Position numbers and translations under genes: made by a program. A DNA stretch of 43,396 nt from an uncultured Chloracidobacterium sp. (GTDB lineage: Bacteria > Acidobacteriota > Blastocatellia > Pyrinomonadales > Pyrinomonadaceae). Positions 25,959 to 35,112 of this stretch are shown here, piece by piece. How positions within the stretch are numbered: position 1 is the first letter of the stretch; each line of letters starts with the position of its first letter. The notes below the pieces were generated by a model. The model did no database searches and was not told where the DNA came from. It saw nothing but the letters and a program-made list of their open reading frames with translations. The DNA lies in contig CALDGX010000202.1 of NCBI GenBank assembly GCA_937941715.1, forward strand, positions 1-43,396, read 5' to 3'.

Positions 25959-26978
25959 GTGCGACAGATCACCAATCCTCCTAATCCATACAATCGTTAC
26001 TCGGCTGAGTATGTCGGCGAGCCGCCGCCAACCAAGCTCGAGGTGTTCGAAGAGACCGCGACCAAAAAGGTGATCACCAAGGCGTTTGCCTCCGATTGGG
26101 AGGGCGGTTGGCGATACACGGTCAATTGTTACCGGGGCTGCGTTCACGGCTGTACGTATTGCTTTGCCCGGCAGTATCACGAGTACCTCGGTTACGGTGC
26201 GGGGACGGATTTCGAGACCAAGATCGTCGTTAAACCAAACGCTCCGCAACTACTAAGACAAGAGTTAAAAAAGACCCGCGACACGATGCCGCATCTCGAT
26301 TTTTCGTTCGCGACCGATCCGTATCTGCCGCTTGAGGCGAGTTACGAGCTAACGCGAAAATGTCTCCAAGTGTGTGTCGATTTTCGCGTACCCGTCGCTG
26401 TAATTACAAAAGCGCCACTTGTCACCCGCGACATCGACCTTTTGGTCAAACTTGAAAAGGTGTCGGTCTTCTTTTCGATGCCGTTCCTGACCAAAGAGAA
26501 GTCGAATCCATTCGAACCCTACACGCCGGTTCCGGAAGCACGATTTCGGGCGATGAAATTGCTTTCCGACGCTGGCATCAAGACCGGCATCGGCATTGCA
26601 CCGGTCATCCCCGGCTACAACGAACCGGACATTCCGGGCCTGCTCGAGCGTGCCAGGGAGTGCGGTGCAGAGCGGGCATTTATGTCGATGCTCCACCTCG
26701 ACACCGATTCGATCGAGAGCTATTTTGTGCAGAAGATGAACGAGCGCCTCTCACCGACCGCCGCACAAAAAGTGATCAATACTATGAAACGCGAGCGCGG
26801 CGGCACGCTTCGCCACGCGACCTATAAAGAGCGTATGACGGGCCGGACCGAGCAATGGGAGGTCACGCAGAAGCTGTTCGATTTTCACGTTCGCCGTCTC
26901 GGTTTTCGCACTCATCAAACCCCCTCGGAACAAAGGACTGAATCTGCCGCCGTACCTGTTCAACAGACTCTTTTCTAA
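25959..26978 (+). CDS. radical SAM protein, SplB-like / Rv2578c-type
   Basis: 339 residues from GTG 25959. The radical SAM cluster motif is C61-VHG-C65-TY-C68, preceded by VNCYRG with an extra C57. After it come YHEYLGYGAGTDFETKIVVK and FSFATDPYLPLEASYELTRKCL, both characteristic of the spore-photoproduct-lyase-like group widespread in non-sporulating bacteria (Rv2578c type). The biochemical role of this group is not established. The cysteine count is low outside the motif, so no SPASM-like auxiliary clusters. The C-terminal tail is unstructured. The next gene is a TPR protein 45 bases on. Confidence 0.88.
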   Translation: MRQITNPPNPYNRYSAEYVGEPPPTKLEVFEETATKKVITKAFASDWEGGWRYTVNCYRGCVHGCTYCFARQYHEYLGYGAGTDFETKIVVKPNAPQLLRQELKKTRDTMPHLDFSFATDPYLPLEASYELTRKCLQVCVDFRVPVAVITKAPLVTRDIDLLVKLEKVSVFFSMPFLTKEKSNPFEPYTPVPEARFRAMKLLSDAGIKTGIGIAPVIPGYNEPDIPGLLERARECGAERAFMSMLHLDTDSIESYFVQKMNERLSPTAAQKVINTMKRERGGTLRHATYKERMTGRTEQWEVTQKLFDFHVRRLGFRTHQTPSEQRTESAAVPVQQTLF

Positions 26979-27022
26979 TATTGGGGTTAACCGACGGTCG
27001 ATTTTTCGCTATTCTTTTAGAT

Positions 27023-27340
27023 ATGCAGGATCGTATCTCAGTTTTTGAACAGATGTTGTCAGCTGACCCGTCGAACTCGATGGTGATGTTCGGGCTCGCG
27101 AAGGAATATGAAAAGCTCGGCGATCACGCCCGGGTCATCGCATTGCTCGAATCATATCTTGAGGGTTTCGACGACGAGGGCAATGCGTATGGTGTTTTGG
27201 CAAACGCCTATTTGCAAAATGGCGACCGCGAAAAGGCTATCGAGACCTACAAACGCGGAATTGACGTGTCGATGGCGCACGGACACCCGTCTATGGCCAA
27301 CGAGTACCGTATGACCCTGGATATTGATCTTGCTGACTAG
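27023..27340 (+). CDS. small tetratricopeptide-repeat protein
   Basis: 105 residues from ATG 27023; a TTG 42 bases upstream would give a longer, less likely form. Two TPR-like units are visible: PSNSMVMFGLAKEYEKLGDHARVIALLESYLE (about 14-45) and NAYGVLANAYLQNGDREKAIETYKRGIDVS (about 51-80). It is probably an adaptor for protein contacts; no partner can be named. It follows the radical SAM gene closely and converges on the next gene with four bases between stops. Confidence 0.8.
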   Translation: MQDRISVFEQMLSADPSNSMVMFGLAKEYEKLGDHARVIALLESYLEGFDDEGNAYGVLANAYLQNGDREKAIETYKRGIDVSMAHGHPSMANEYRMTLDIDLAD

Positions 27341-27344
27341 AAGA

Positions 27345-27611
27345 TCAACTGAGATCTTTGATCTTGTTCAGGATCTCTTGCAACGCCCGCTCGCCAAACC
27401 AACTCACGACCATTTCCTGCAAGTCTTTTCTTTGCTCAAACTCCGCAAGCGAATAGGCCTCGTCCATCAGCGTCTTATAGTCGTCTCCCGGACCATATCG
27501 GACGTGATATTTCTGCAGACGGATGTCTCGACGCTCTTCATCCAGGAGGACATAAACGTCCTCTGTCGGATAAAACTCATCGTCGATCGGGCAGCTTGAG
27601 TTAAATTTCAT
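27345..27611 (-). CDS. conserved-looking hypothetical protein, coupled to the cyclophilin gene
   Basis: 88 residues, mixed alpha/beta and acidic: MKFNSSCPIDDEFYPTEDVYVLLDEERR then KYHVRYGPGDDYKTLMDEAYSLAEFEQRKDLQEMVVSWFGERALQEILNKI. I recognise no family. The start overlaps the cyclophilin stop by four bases (ATGA), which argues strongly that it is translated with it. Confidence 0.7.
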   Translation of the reverse strand: MKFNSSCPIDDEFYPTEDVYVLLDEERRDIRLQKYHVRYGPGDDYKTLMDEAYSLAEFEQRKDLQEMVVSWFGERALQEILNKIKDLS

Positions 27612-28291
27612 TGCGGGGCCGACGGTTTGCAGGGGATGATGCTCGCCTTTTTGATCCTCACCGGCTTGTCGGGTTTCTCCTCGGTAACGGGGGCCTTGTT
27701 TATCGCGTCGACCGTCTCCATTCCCTTTGTGACTCGCCCGAAAGCGGCGAACGTGCCGTCGAGATGGGCTCCCGGCCCGACCAGGATAAAGAAATTGGTC
27801 GTCGCTGTGTTTGGTTCGTCGGTCCTCGCCATCGACAGTACGCCGCGTTCATGGAGTATCTTGTTTGGTTCGTCGGGTATAACTTTGCGGGCCCGCATGC
27901 CGAGCGAGTAGGTCATCTTCCCCTCGCGGCTGTACAGGTTGCCGCCCTGAATGACAAAACCCGGGACGACGCGGCTGAATGTGGTGGTGTCGAGAGCACC
28001 GATGGCTACCAGATTGAGAAAGTTTCGGACCGTCTCGCGGGCGCTCTCAGGGTACAACTCGATCTCGATCTCACCCGCCTCGGTATCAAGTTTTACGCAT
28101 TTCGACGCCATCGTCGCGACATCGGCGGTATCAAACGGTTCGGTGTTTGCTTCCACTTTGGTCTCCGGACGTGCGTTGGCCTTGGGGATCGGCGTTGCGG
28201 CGGGTTGCGGCGTCGGCGCCACGGCCTGGCCGAGCGAGGACGCGGCAAATATTCCGGCAACTAATAGTATTCTAAAAGGGGTCTTTAACAT
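27608..28291 (-). CDS. exported cyclophilin-type peptidyl-prolyl cis-trans isomerase
   Basis: 227 residues from ATG 28291, which gives a clean signal peptide (MLKTPFRILLVAGIFAASSLGQA); a start at 28360 would place 23 extra residues before it and overlap the divergent gene. After a Pro/Ala linker and a degenerate helix, the cyclophilin domain runs from about 67: VKLDTEAGEIEIELYPESARETVRNFLNLV, then TTFSRVVPGFVIQGGNL (catalytic Arg in FSRVV), GVLSMARTDEPNTATTNFFILVGPGAHLDGTFAAFGRV. It assists folding of exported proteins. Divergent from the M1 peptidase gene and coupled to the small downstream gene. Confidence 0.92.
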   Translation of the reverse strand: MLKTPFRILLVAGIFAASSLGQAVAPTPQPAATPIPKANARPETKVEANTEPFDTADVATMASKCVKLDTEAGEIEIELYPESARETVRNFLNLVAIGALDTTTFSRVVPGFVIQGGNLYSREGKMTYSLGMRARKVIPDEPNKILHERGVLSMARTDEPNTATTNFFILVGPGAHLDGTFAAFGRVTKGMETVDAINKAPVTEEKPDKPVRIKKASIIPCKPSAPQ

Positions 28292-28359
28292 TCGTTTCTT
28301 TTGATGTATTTTCAATAAATCCGGTCTATAAGTAAAGCAATTTAAGGAAGCCAATCGCA

Positions 28360-30030
28360 ATGAAAAAACTACTCTGCTCGGTCATAACACTTTTGATGTC
28401 CATCTCGGCCATTTCCGCCCAACGCGAGTTGGGCGCTCGTCCGACCGAAACGGGCGGCCCGCTGATGTTCGAACAGGCCGTTTTTGACGTCCAGGATTAT
28501 GACATCTCGATCGCCGCTGATCCCAAGACCAAGTCGATCACCGGCACGACCGTGATGACGGCCCGCACCGTGATTCCGACAAATGTCATCGTCCTCGACC
28601 TCGACATGGCGTTCACGATCAGCAAACTGACCGATGGCGTGCGAGATCTCAAATATGAACGCAAGGCCGGCAAGATCTGGATCTGGTTTCCGCAGAGCAA
28701 GCAGGTCGGCGATGTGATCAAAACGTCGATCACCTATGCCGGCACGCCGAAAGAGGCTCCGCGTCCGCCCTGGGTCGGCGGTTTTATGTGGAAAAAGACC
28801 CCAAACGGCTCCGACTGGATCTCGGTCGCCCTGCAGAACGACGGTGCTGACCTGATGTTTCCTTGCAAAGATCATCCGTCCGATAAACCCGCCACCGCGT
28901 CAATGCACATTACCGTACCCGATCCGTTAATGGGCGTCGGGCCGGGCAAATACATGGGCGTCCGCAAGAATGGCGACGGCACAAGCGTTTACAGTTGGCG
29001 GATGACCAACCCGATCGCCAATTACTCGCTGGTCTTCAACGCGGCTCCGTACAAGGTGATCGAGGACAAATACAAGACCGAGGCGGGCGAAACGATGCCG
29101 ATATTCTTTTACATTTTGCCCGAGAGCTTTGAGAAAGGGCCGCGTCTGATCGCCGAACAGAAGAAATATCTAGCATTTTACGAGAAGTATCTCGGACCCT
29201 ATCCGTTTCGTTCGCAAAAGGTCGGCATTGTCGAAACGCCTCATCTGGGAATGGAGCACTCGACCGCGATCGCCTACGGCAATCAGTTCAAGTACAACGA
29301 GGACGGTACCGACTGGCTTTTGCTGCACGAGTTCGGCCACGAATACTGGGCCAATCTCGTGACCGCCAGCGACTGGCGCGACTTCTGGATCCACGAGGGA
29401 TTTCAGTCGTATATGGACACGCTGTACACCGAGACGCTGCACGGCAAGGAAGCCTACATCAAGGCGATGCGTGCCCGGCAAAGGGGCTTCAAGAACAAAC
29501 AGCCCGTCGCTCCGCGTGAGCCGAAGATCGCGTATCAGGTATATATGTCCGAGCCCGACTATCTAAATTCGGACGGCGACATCTACGGCAAAGGCGCGTA
29601 CTTTCTGCACACCCTCAGATACCTGATCGGCGACACGGCGTTCTTCAAAGCGCTTCGCCATATGGCGTACCCGACCAAGGAGATGGAAAAGCTCACCGAC
29701 GGCCGTCAGGAACGCCTCGTCACCACCGACGATTTTCTGACCATCGCCGAAGCGGAATCGGGAATGAAGCTCGACTGGCTGTTCGAGATGTATCTGCGTC
29801 AGCCGAAACTGCCCAGGCTCGTAACGGCGCTTCCCCAGGACTGCGCTTCAAACTGTAAAATGCTGCTCAGCTGGGAGACGCCGAACAATATGCCGTTCCC
29901 GATGCCCGTCGACGTCGTTATCGGCGGCAAGACGCAACGTGTCGAGATGAAAGACGGCCGGGGCAGCGTCACCTATACCGGAACACTCCCCGTTGCCGAT
30001 CCGGACGGCTGGATACTGAAGGCGCAATAG
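28360..30030 (+). CDS. secreted M1 family zinc metallopeptidase
   Basis: 556 residues with a signal peptide of about 20 (MKKLLCSVITLLMSISAISA). The N-terminal beta-saddle (residues ~40-240) resembles the M1 N-terminal domain; the zinc site is HEFGHEYWAN with the third ligand Glu in FWIHEGFQSYMD, 18 residues on (HExxH-x18-E). The exopeptidase motif usually read as GAMEN is here GMEHS, just before TAIAYGNQF, so aminopeptidase specificity may be altered. It is shorter than classical aminopeptidase N, without the large C-terminal helical domain. A Shine-Dalgarno-like AAGGAAG lies nine to ten bases upstream of the ATG and a terminator follows. Confidence 0.93.
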   Translation: MKKLLCSVITLLMSISAISAQRELGARPTETGGPLMFEQAVFDVQDYDISIAADPKTKSITGTTVMTARTVIPTNVIVLDLDMAFTISKLTDGVRDLKYERKAGKIWIWFPQSKQVGDVIKTSITYAGTPKEAPRPPWVGGFMWKKTPNGSDWISVALQNDGADLMFPCKDHPSDKPATASMHITVPDPLMGVGPGKYMGVRKNGDGTSVYSWRMTNPIANYSLVFNAAPYKVIEDKYKTEAGETMPIFFYILPESFEKGPRLIAEQKKYLAFYEKYLGPYPFRSQKVGIVETPHLGMEHSTAIAYGNQFKYNEDGTDWLLLHEFGHEYWANLVTASDWRDFWIHEGFQSYMDTLYTETLHGKEAYIKAMRARQRGFKNKQPVAPREPKIAYQVYMSEPDYLNSDGDIYGKGAYFLHTLRYLIGDTAFFKALRHMAYPTKEMEKLTDGRQERLVTTDDFLTIAEAESGMKLDWLFEMYLRQPKLPRLVTALPQDCASNCKMLLSWETPNNMPFPMPVDVVIGGKTQRVEMKDGRGSVTYTGTLPVADPDGWILKAQ

Positions 30031-30074
30031 GCGTCTCGCCCGATCGAGGCGTTACCCTGACCAGAATGAGATAG

Positions 30075-30100
30075 GGGCAGCTGTCCGCGGCTGCCCTTTT
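30075..30100 (+). terminator. intrinsic terminator after the M1 peptidase gene
   Basis: GGGCAGC (30075-30081) pairs with GCTGCCC (30090-30096), followed by TTTTCCTTTT. It is 45 bases past the stop. Confidence 0.85.
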
Positions 30101-30219
30101 CCTTTTACCGCCTCAGCGGACAAACTCCGAAGGGTTTCAAAATTGCCCGCATCGGCCAGTTTTGGTATTTTAGAATGTTAATCGGTTATTAATAATTGTT
30201 ATAAAAAGGATCTATCATA

Positions 30220-32394
30220 ATGGCGTCAGCGACCAAAAAAATTAATACCAAGACTGCGGCAAAGGCCGTTTCACCAAACGGCAAGGCCGCCGCGGCCAAG
30301 TATCACGGCCTCGATACCGCGACACTCGTGGCGATGTACCGCACGATGTATATGTCGCGCCGCATCGACGATAAGGAGATTCAGCTCAAGGGCCAGAACA
30401 AGATATTCTTTCAGATCTCGGGTGCCGGCCACGAGGGCATTCTGGTCGCCGCCGCCCAGGCGTTAAAGCCCGGATATGATTGGTTCTTTCCGTATTACCG
30501 TGACCGTGCACTAATGCTCGGTTTGGGTATGACCGCTCAGGAGATGCTATGGTCTTCGGTCGGAGCTGAGGCGGACCCCAACTCGCACGGGCGACAGATG
30601 CCGTCGCACTGGGGCAGCCCGGAGCTGAACGTCCCGTCGCAATCGTCGTGTACGGGTTCGCAGGCACTCCACGCCGTCGGCGCCGCCGAGGCCGGCTATC
30701 GCGCCGGACTGGTCAAGGGGCTTAAGGACAAGGTCACCGGCGTCAAGGGCGACGAGGTCGTCTATTTGTCGGTCGGCGACGGCACTACCAGCGAGGGCGA
30801 ATGGTGGGAGGCTCTCAATACCGCGTCAAATCTCAAGCTGCCGGTCATCTTTATGGTCGAGGACAACGGTTACGCCATCTCGACCCCGGTCGAGGTCGGC
30901 ACCGCCGGCGGCAATGTCGCCAAGCTCGTCACCGGATTTCCCGGCCTCTACATTCAGGAGTGTGACGGCACCGACGTGCTCGAGAGCTATGCGACGATGC
31001 AGCGCGCGGTCGCCTATTGCCGCGAGCGCAAAGGCCCGGCGTTTGTCCACGCTAAGGTGGTCCGGCCGTATTCGCACTCGCTTTCCGACGACGAAAAGCT
31101 CTACCGCCCGGTTCACGAACTCGAGGCCGAGGTCGCTACCGATCCGATCCGCAAGTTTGCCGAGTTTTTGATGACCGAGGGTATCGCCTCGTCTGAGGAA
31201 CTCGAATCGCTCAGAAACGAGGTCGACGCCGAGGTTACGGCCGCCTCCGACATCGCCATCGAAACGCCCCAGCCGGCACCCGAATCGGCGCACCGCAACG
31301 TATTTTCGCCTGACGTCGACCCGACCGACCGTCAGGTGTTTGACACCGAGGACGGGGCCGAACTCCACGGCAACGCCGGCACCATGGTCGATCTGATCAA
31401 TCGCTGCCTACACGAGGAAATGAAGCGTGACGAGAGGATCGTCGTTTTCGGCGAGGACGTCGCTGACTGCTCCCGCGAGGAGTACCTCGACGAGGTCAAG
31501 GGCAAGGGCGGCGTTTTCAAGGTCACGGCCAACCTGCAGCGAAAATTTGGCTCGGCCCGAGTGTTCAACTCGCCGTTGGCTGAGGCGAACATTATCGGCA
31601 GAGCGTACGGCATGTCGCTCCGCAATCTAAAACCGGTCGTCGAGATCCAATTCTTTGACTACATCTTTCCGGCGTTTCACCAGATCCGAAACGAGGTGGC
31701 AGTGACGCGTTGGCGTTCGGACGGCGACACGAAATGCCCGATGGTCATCCGTGTACCGGTTGGCGGCTACCTGAAGGGCGGTGCGGTCTATCACTCACAG
31801 TCGGGCACGACGCTGTTTTCGCACACGCCCGGCTTGATGATCGTGTACCCGTCGAACGCGCTTGATGCCAACGGCCTGCTCCGCACGGCGATCCGCTGTG
31901 ACGATCCGGTCATGTTCCTCGAGCACAAGCACCTCTACCGTCAGGTCTATAACAAATCGCAGTACCCGTCGAGCGATTTTCTGATCCCGTTCGGAAAGGC
32001 GAAAAAGGTCCGCGAGGGCAATGACGTTACCATCGTCACCTTCGGGGCACTGGTCGAGCGGTCAAATCAGGCCTGCAAACGCCTCGAAGCCCAAGGCATC
32101 ACCGTCGATCTGATCGACCTGCGTACCCTCGTGCCGTACGACTGGGAAGCGATAGCCGAGTCCGTCAAAAAGACCTCACGTGTCATCGTCGCGCACGAAG
32201 ACCCGGTCTCGTACGGCTACGGTGCAGAGATCGCCGCACGCATCTCCGACGAGCTCTTCGAGTACCTCGACGCCCCCGTCCGCCGCGTCGGCGCGACCGA
32301 CACCTTCGTCGCCTATGCCCCGCAGGTCGAGGATTACATCCTGCCCCAGAGCGAAGACGTCGAAAAAGCCGTCAATGAGCTGATGAAGTATTAG
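30220..32394 (+). CDS. thiamine-dependent 2-oxoacid dehydrogenase E1, alpha and beta fused
   Basis: 724 residues. The alpha part (about 40-370) has the TPP motif GDG...N spread over VGDGTTSEGEWWEALNTASN..VEDNGYAIS, and the beta part (about 385-724) starts TMVDLINRCLHEEMKRDERIVVFGEDVA and continues with FNSPLAEANIIGRAYGMS and VPVGGYLKGGAVYHSQS. Between them is a short acidic linker. In most bacteria these are two genes (bkdAB, pdhAB or acoAB); here one polypeptide. It decarboxylates pyruvate or branched-chain 2-oxoacids and passes the acyl group to an E2. No E2 or E3 gene is adjacent, so the substrate stays open. Confidence 0.94.
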   Translation: MASATKKINTKTAAKAVSPNGKAAAAKYHGLDTATLVAMYRTMYMSRRIDDKEIQLKGQNKIFFQISGAGHEGILVAAAQALKPGYDWFFPYYRDRALMLGLGMTAQEMLWSSVGAEADPNSHGRQMPSHWGSPELNVPSQSSCTGSQALHAVGAAEAGYRAGLVKGLKDKVTGVKGDEVVYLSVGDGTTSEGEWWEALNTASNLKLPVIFMVEDNGYAISTPVEVGTAGGNVAKLVTGFPGLYIQECDGTDVLESYATMQRAVAYCRERKGPAFVHAKVVRPYSHSLSDDEKLYRPVHELEAEVATDPIRKFAEFLMTEGIASSEELESLRNEVDAEVTAASDIAIETPQPAPESAHRNVFSPDVDPTDRQVFDTEDGAELHGNAGTMVDLINRCLHEEMKRDERIVVFGEDVADCSREEYLDEVKGKGGVFKVTANLQRKFGSARVFNSPLAEANIIGRAYGMSLRNLKPVVEIQFFDYIFPAFHQIRNEVAVTRWRSDGDTKCPMVIRVPVGGYLKGGAVYHSQSGTTLFSHTPGLMIVYPSNALDANGLLRTAIRCDDPVMFLEHKHLYRQVYNKSQYPSSDFLIPFGKAKKVREGNDVTIVTFGALVERSNQACKRLEAQGITVDLIDLRTLVPYDWEAIAESVKKTSRVIVAHEDPVSYGYGAEIAARISDELFEYLDAPVRRVGATDTFVAYAPQVEDYILPQSEDVEKAVNELMKY

Positions 32395-32431
32395 AAAAAC
32401 CTAGCTGCAGAGGGGAGCTTACTATCTGCGG

Positions 32432-33232
32432 TCAATTTTCTTTGAGAGTGTAAACACCGGTCGCGAGACGTTCGGCAAATCCCTCGTCGACCAGTTCATG
32501 ATTTGCCTTGCCGGCCTCCCGGCGTTGCAACCCGAATTTACCCGACAGTTCGCCGCGAAAGGTCGTCCCGCACATTTTCAGATAGGTTCTGGCGAGTTCA
32601 CGGACCGCGTCTTCGCGGGACATCTTGACCGCCGTTTCTTCCGGAAATCGGGCCTCGGCGAGTGTCCAGATATAGGTAAATTTTGGCACGTACACGACCT
32701 CTTGCGGCACGACCTTCATCCGACGCTGCAGTTCGTCCATCGCCCGCGTCAGGTCCTTTTTATCCTTAAAGCCGCATTCTTCGCGGAGATCGGCCGTGGC
32801 CATTTCCCATTCCTTTCGGAGGACAGCCAGAACGCGCTGCCCATCTTTTGATAAAACGCCGCTCTCGCCCTTACGCGAACAGCCCCAGATCGCGTTAAAG
32901 ACGGGGATCATCCGCCGTGCCAGAAACATCGAATTACCTTTGACCAGCTTGGCGTAATAGACCTTGCCGCGGGCGATAACCTCGTCCTTCAGTACCCACG
33001 CCCGACTTGCCTCGTAGTCTTTTTGAACGGTTCGCGGCATATGCGCGTCGCGGCGGCCGCAAACGGCGACGTAAACCGATGGCAGGGCCTTGCGAACGTC
33101 GGTCAACCCGAGGCAGAGGCCGAGGTCTTCGACCATCGCCTCGACCTCTTCGGCGGTATCGACCTTTAGCGACTCCTCGCGACGCCATTTGCGGTCGCGG
33201 TACAGTTCGATCTCTTCGGACAGTTCAGGCAT
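32432..33232 (-). CDS. AlkZ-related winged-helix protein, possible DNA-repair role
   Basis: 266 residues from ATG 33232 (MPELSEEIELYRDRKWRREESLKVDTAEEVEAMVEDLGLCLGL); the frame extends further but without a plausible start. Charged, with probable winged-helix segments around ADLREECGFKDKKDLTRAMDELQRRMKVV (about 150-180) and REDAVRELARTYLKMCGTTFRGELSGKFG near the C-terminus. I associate it with the AlkZ/YcaQ-like group of DNA glycosylase relatives from its layout, but no catalytic motif can be confirmed. It is convergent with the E1 gene. Confidence 0.55.
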   Translation of the reverse strand: MPELSEEIELYRDRKWRREESLKVDTAEEVEAMVEDLGLCLGLTDVRKALPSVYVAVCGRRDAHMPRTVQKDYEASRAWVLKDEVIARGKVYYAKLVKGNSMFLARRMIPVFNAIWGCSRKGESGVLSKDGQRVLAVLRKEWEMATADLREECGFKDKKDLTRAMDELQRRMKVVPQEVVYVPKFTYIWTLAEARFPEETAVKMSREDAVRELARTYLKMCGTTFRGELSGKFGLQRREAGKANHELVDEGFAERLATGVYTLKEN

Positions 33233-33282
33233 AAGATCTAACCGCAGATTAACGCAGAACGCACAAGATAGAAAGTAGCGCG

Positions 33283-33308
33283 AAAATGGCGGCCTCGCGG
33301 CCGCCATT
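33283..33308 (-). terminator. intrinsic terminator after the glycine-zipper gene
   Basis: AATGGCGGCC pairs perfectly with GGCCGCCATT around a four-base loop, and on the minus strand TTTT follows. It is 28 bases past the stop codon at 33336. Confidence 0.8.
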
Positions 33309-33335
33309 CCGTGTAGGTCAATGATGATCCAGACC

Positions 33336-34943
33336 TTATTTATCCTGAGGTGGTGTTGAACGTATGGGCGATGAAGACGCGACTGTGATCGTCGAACCCT
33401 TCATCAACTGCAGGTCGTCGCGGCCCTGTATCGCGACCGATCCCGCACCGGCACCGCCGCCAATGATCGCACCGATCGCGGCACCCTTGGCCCCGCCGGC
33501 GATGACGCCGATAAGTGCACCGAGGCCGGCGCCTATGCTTCCGCGTTTCACCGATTCCTTGGTCTGACTGCCGCCCTGCGCGCTGCCTTCGCTGTCGATC
33601 TTGACCGTCTTTCCGTTATGATCCTTGATCGACTGCAGATTGGCGGCAAAATCATAGGTCTTGCCGTCGCGAAGCGTGATCTTTTCAAAGTTGAACGTCA
33701 CATTTGACCGGCCCGTGACCTTGCCTGAACGCCCCACGCCGGTTATGTAGCCCTCGATGGTCGCCCCGCGAAATTCGTCGGGCGACTGGACCGTCAAACG
33801 AAATCGGTCGTTATTTTGCGACGCCTTGGTGTTGATCTCGTTCTCGAGGACGCCGGTGATGACCATTCCGTTTGGCACGATGAAATCTCCTGTTCGGCCC
33901 GGAACCGGCGAAGGCGTTCCGCCATATGTCGGGCTGCCGCCCTGATCGTTGTCCGAATATCCGCCGCCCGTATCGCCGGTACTTCCGCCGCGGTCGATCC
34001 CGAGACGCGCGACCGAGTCGGTCTTGTTATAGACGCTCTCGGCGAAGACCGTCTGATCGAGATAACCGGTGGTCACACGCCTTGAGACCTTAAGCGACTG
34101 TCCGTTGCCGGACGATGTGAAAGTGATCGTGTAGTCAGTGTCGCCGCCGAGGCTCGAAACGGTCAGCGTTTGCCCGCTGAGCGTCGCCCGCAGGCGAATG
34201 GTCTTGCCATTGCCGATCTGTTCGACCTTTTCGCGGCCGTCGGCGGTAAAGCTGACCGGCGACGCCGTGGTCGTCGCAAGGGTCACACGGTCGCCGCGGA
34301 TGTCGATGGCGAGTTGGCCGGGAGCCTCGAGCTTTTCGCGCAGGTCCTCGCGGTCGTCGCTGCTTAGCTTGGCGTTGTCAAGTATGTCGTCGATGCTCTC
34401 GCTGCGGGCGAGATCGAGATCGTAGGTTCCCGATAGCCCGACGCTGAGGGTGTTTTGGCGGCCGTTATCCGGATAGTCAATGACAGGCTGTGACTCGTCC
34501 TCGTTATCCCAGGTGTTCGAAATACCGTAGTTGGCACCGATCCGATCGATCTGTTGGATCACCGCTTTCCAGCCGTCCTGAATTCGCCGGTTTTGCGACG
34601 ATGTATTCAAAAAGCCGTTGATCTGGCGCGCATTCATTATTATGTCTTCGACATCGCGGCGATTTTCACGCCGCTGCTCGAAATTGCTCTGAAACTGTTT
34701 GACGCTGTCGCGGAGTGAGCGAATGTCGTCGGTCACGGCCGATACATCGCCGTTATTGTCAGAGCTGCTGCGCATCTGGTAACGGAGGTCGTATTCAAAA
34801 TCGTCCAACTTCGACGAAAGGCTCCGGACCGCGTCACGTATTTCGCGGTCATTACGCTTCTGGGCCTGAGCGACGGCCGCAGTCCCAAATACAAATGTCG
34901 TGATCATTGCGATCACCGCAAACGAATTTCCGAGTCGTTTCAT
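33336..34943 (-). CDS. large secreted envelope protein with C-terminal glycine zipper
   Basis: 535 residues from ATG 34943. The start is decided by AAAGGA eight bases upstream, and the N-terminus is a clean signal peptide (MKRLGNSFAVIAMITTFVFGTAAVAQA); an ATG at 34952 is too close to that site. Residues ~30-150 are helical and charged (KRNDREIRDAVRSLSSKLDDFEYDLRYQM). A beta-rich middle (about 190-340) and a Gly/Ser/Asp/Pro-rich low-complexity segment (about 340-380) follow, then a compact domain (IVPNGMVITGVLENEINTKASQNNDRF..) and a glycine-zipper membrane segment GAGLGALIGVIAGGAKGAAIGAIIGGGAG near 480-510. Family not recognised; possibly an outer-membrane or envelope-spanning protein. Confidence 0.8.
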   Translation of the reverse strand: MKRLGNSFAVIAMITTFVFGTAAVAQAQKRNDREIRDAVRSLSSKLDDFEYDLRYQMRSSSDNNGDVSAVTDDIRSLRDSVKQFQSNFEQRRENRRDVEDIIMNARQINGFLNTSSQNRRIQDGWKAVIQQIDRIGANYGISNTWDNEDESQPVIDYPDNGRQNTLSVGLSGTYDLDLARSESIDDILDNAKLSSDDREDLREKLEAPGQLAIDIRGDRVTLATTTASPVSFTADGREKVEQIGNGKTIRLRATLSGQTLTVSSLGGDTDYTITFTSSGNGQSLKVSRRVTTGYLDQTVFAESVYNKTDSVARLGIDRGGSTGDTGGGYSDNDQGGSPTYGGTPSPVPGRTGDFIVPNGMVITGVLENEINTKASQNNDRFRLTVQSPDEFRGATIEGYITGVGRSGKVTGRSNVTFNFEKITLRDGKTYDFAANLQSIKDHNGKTVKIDSEGSAQGGSQTKESVKRGSIGAGLGALIGVIAGGAKGAAIGAIIGGGAGAGSVAIQGRDDLQLMKGSTITVASSSPIRSTPPQDK

Positions 34944-35112
34944 AATTGCCATCCTTTCTGCACTGTCGCAAATGCGCGCACACGCGCCCCTGCGCACGGT
35001 ATGAAGCATTTTTCGTGCCAATGGTTGTTCAAAGGTTGCCCATTGCCCGTCCGGCACCCCATCGCCCATTCGGCGTTATGATAAAATCGCAACAGGCAGA
35101 CAGGAGAATTTT

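Noticed and set aside
33236..33272. CGCAGATTAACGCAGAACGCAC motif-like stretch upstream of the AlkZ-related gene, with a partly similar AGAGAACGCACAGAA at 40457
   Set aside because: Two loosely similar short stretches are not enough to call a dispersed repeat family.
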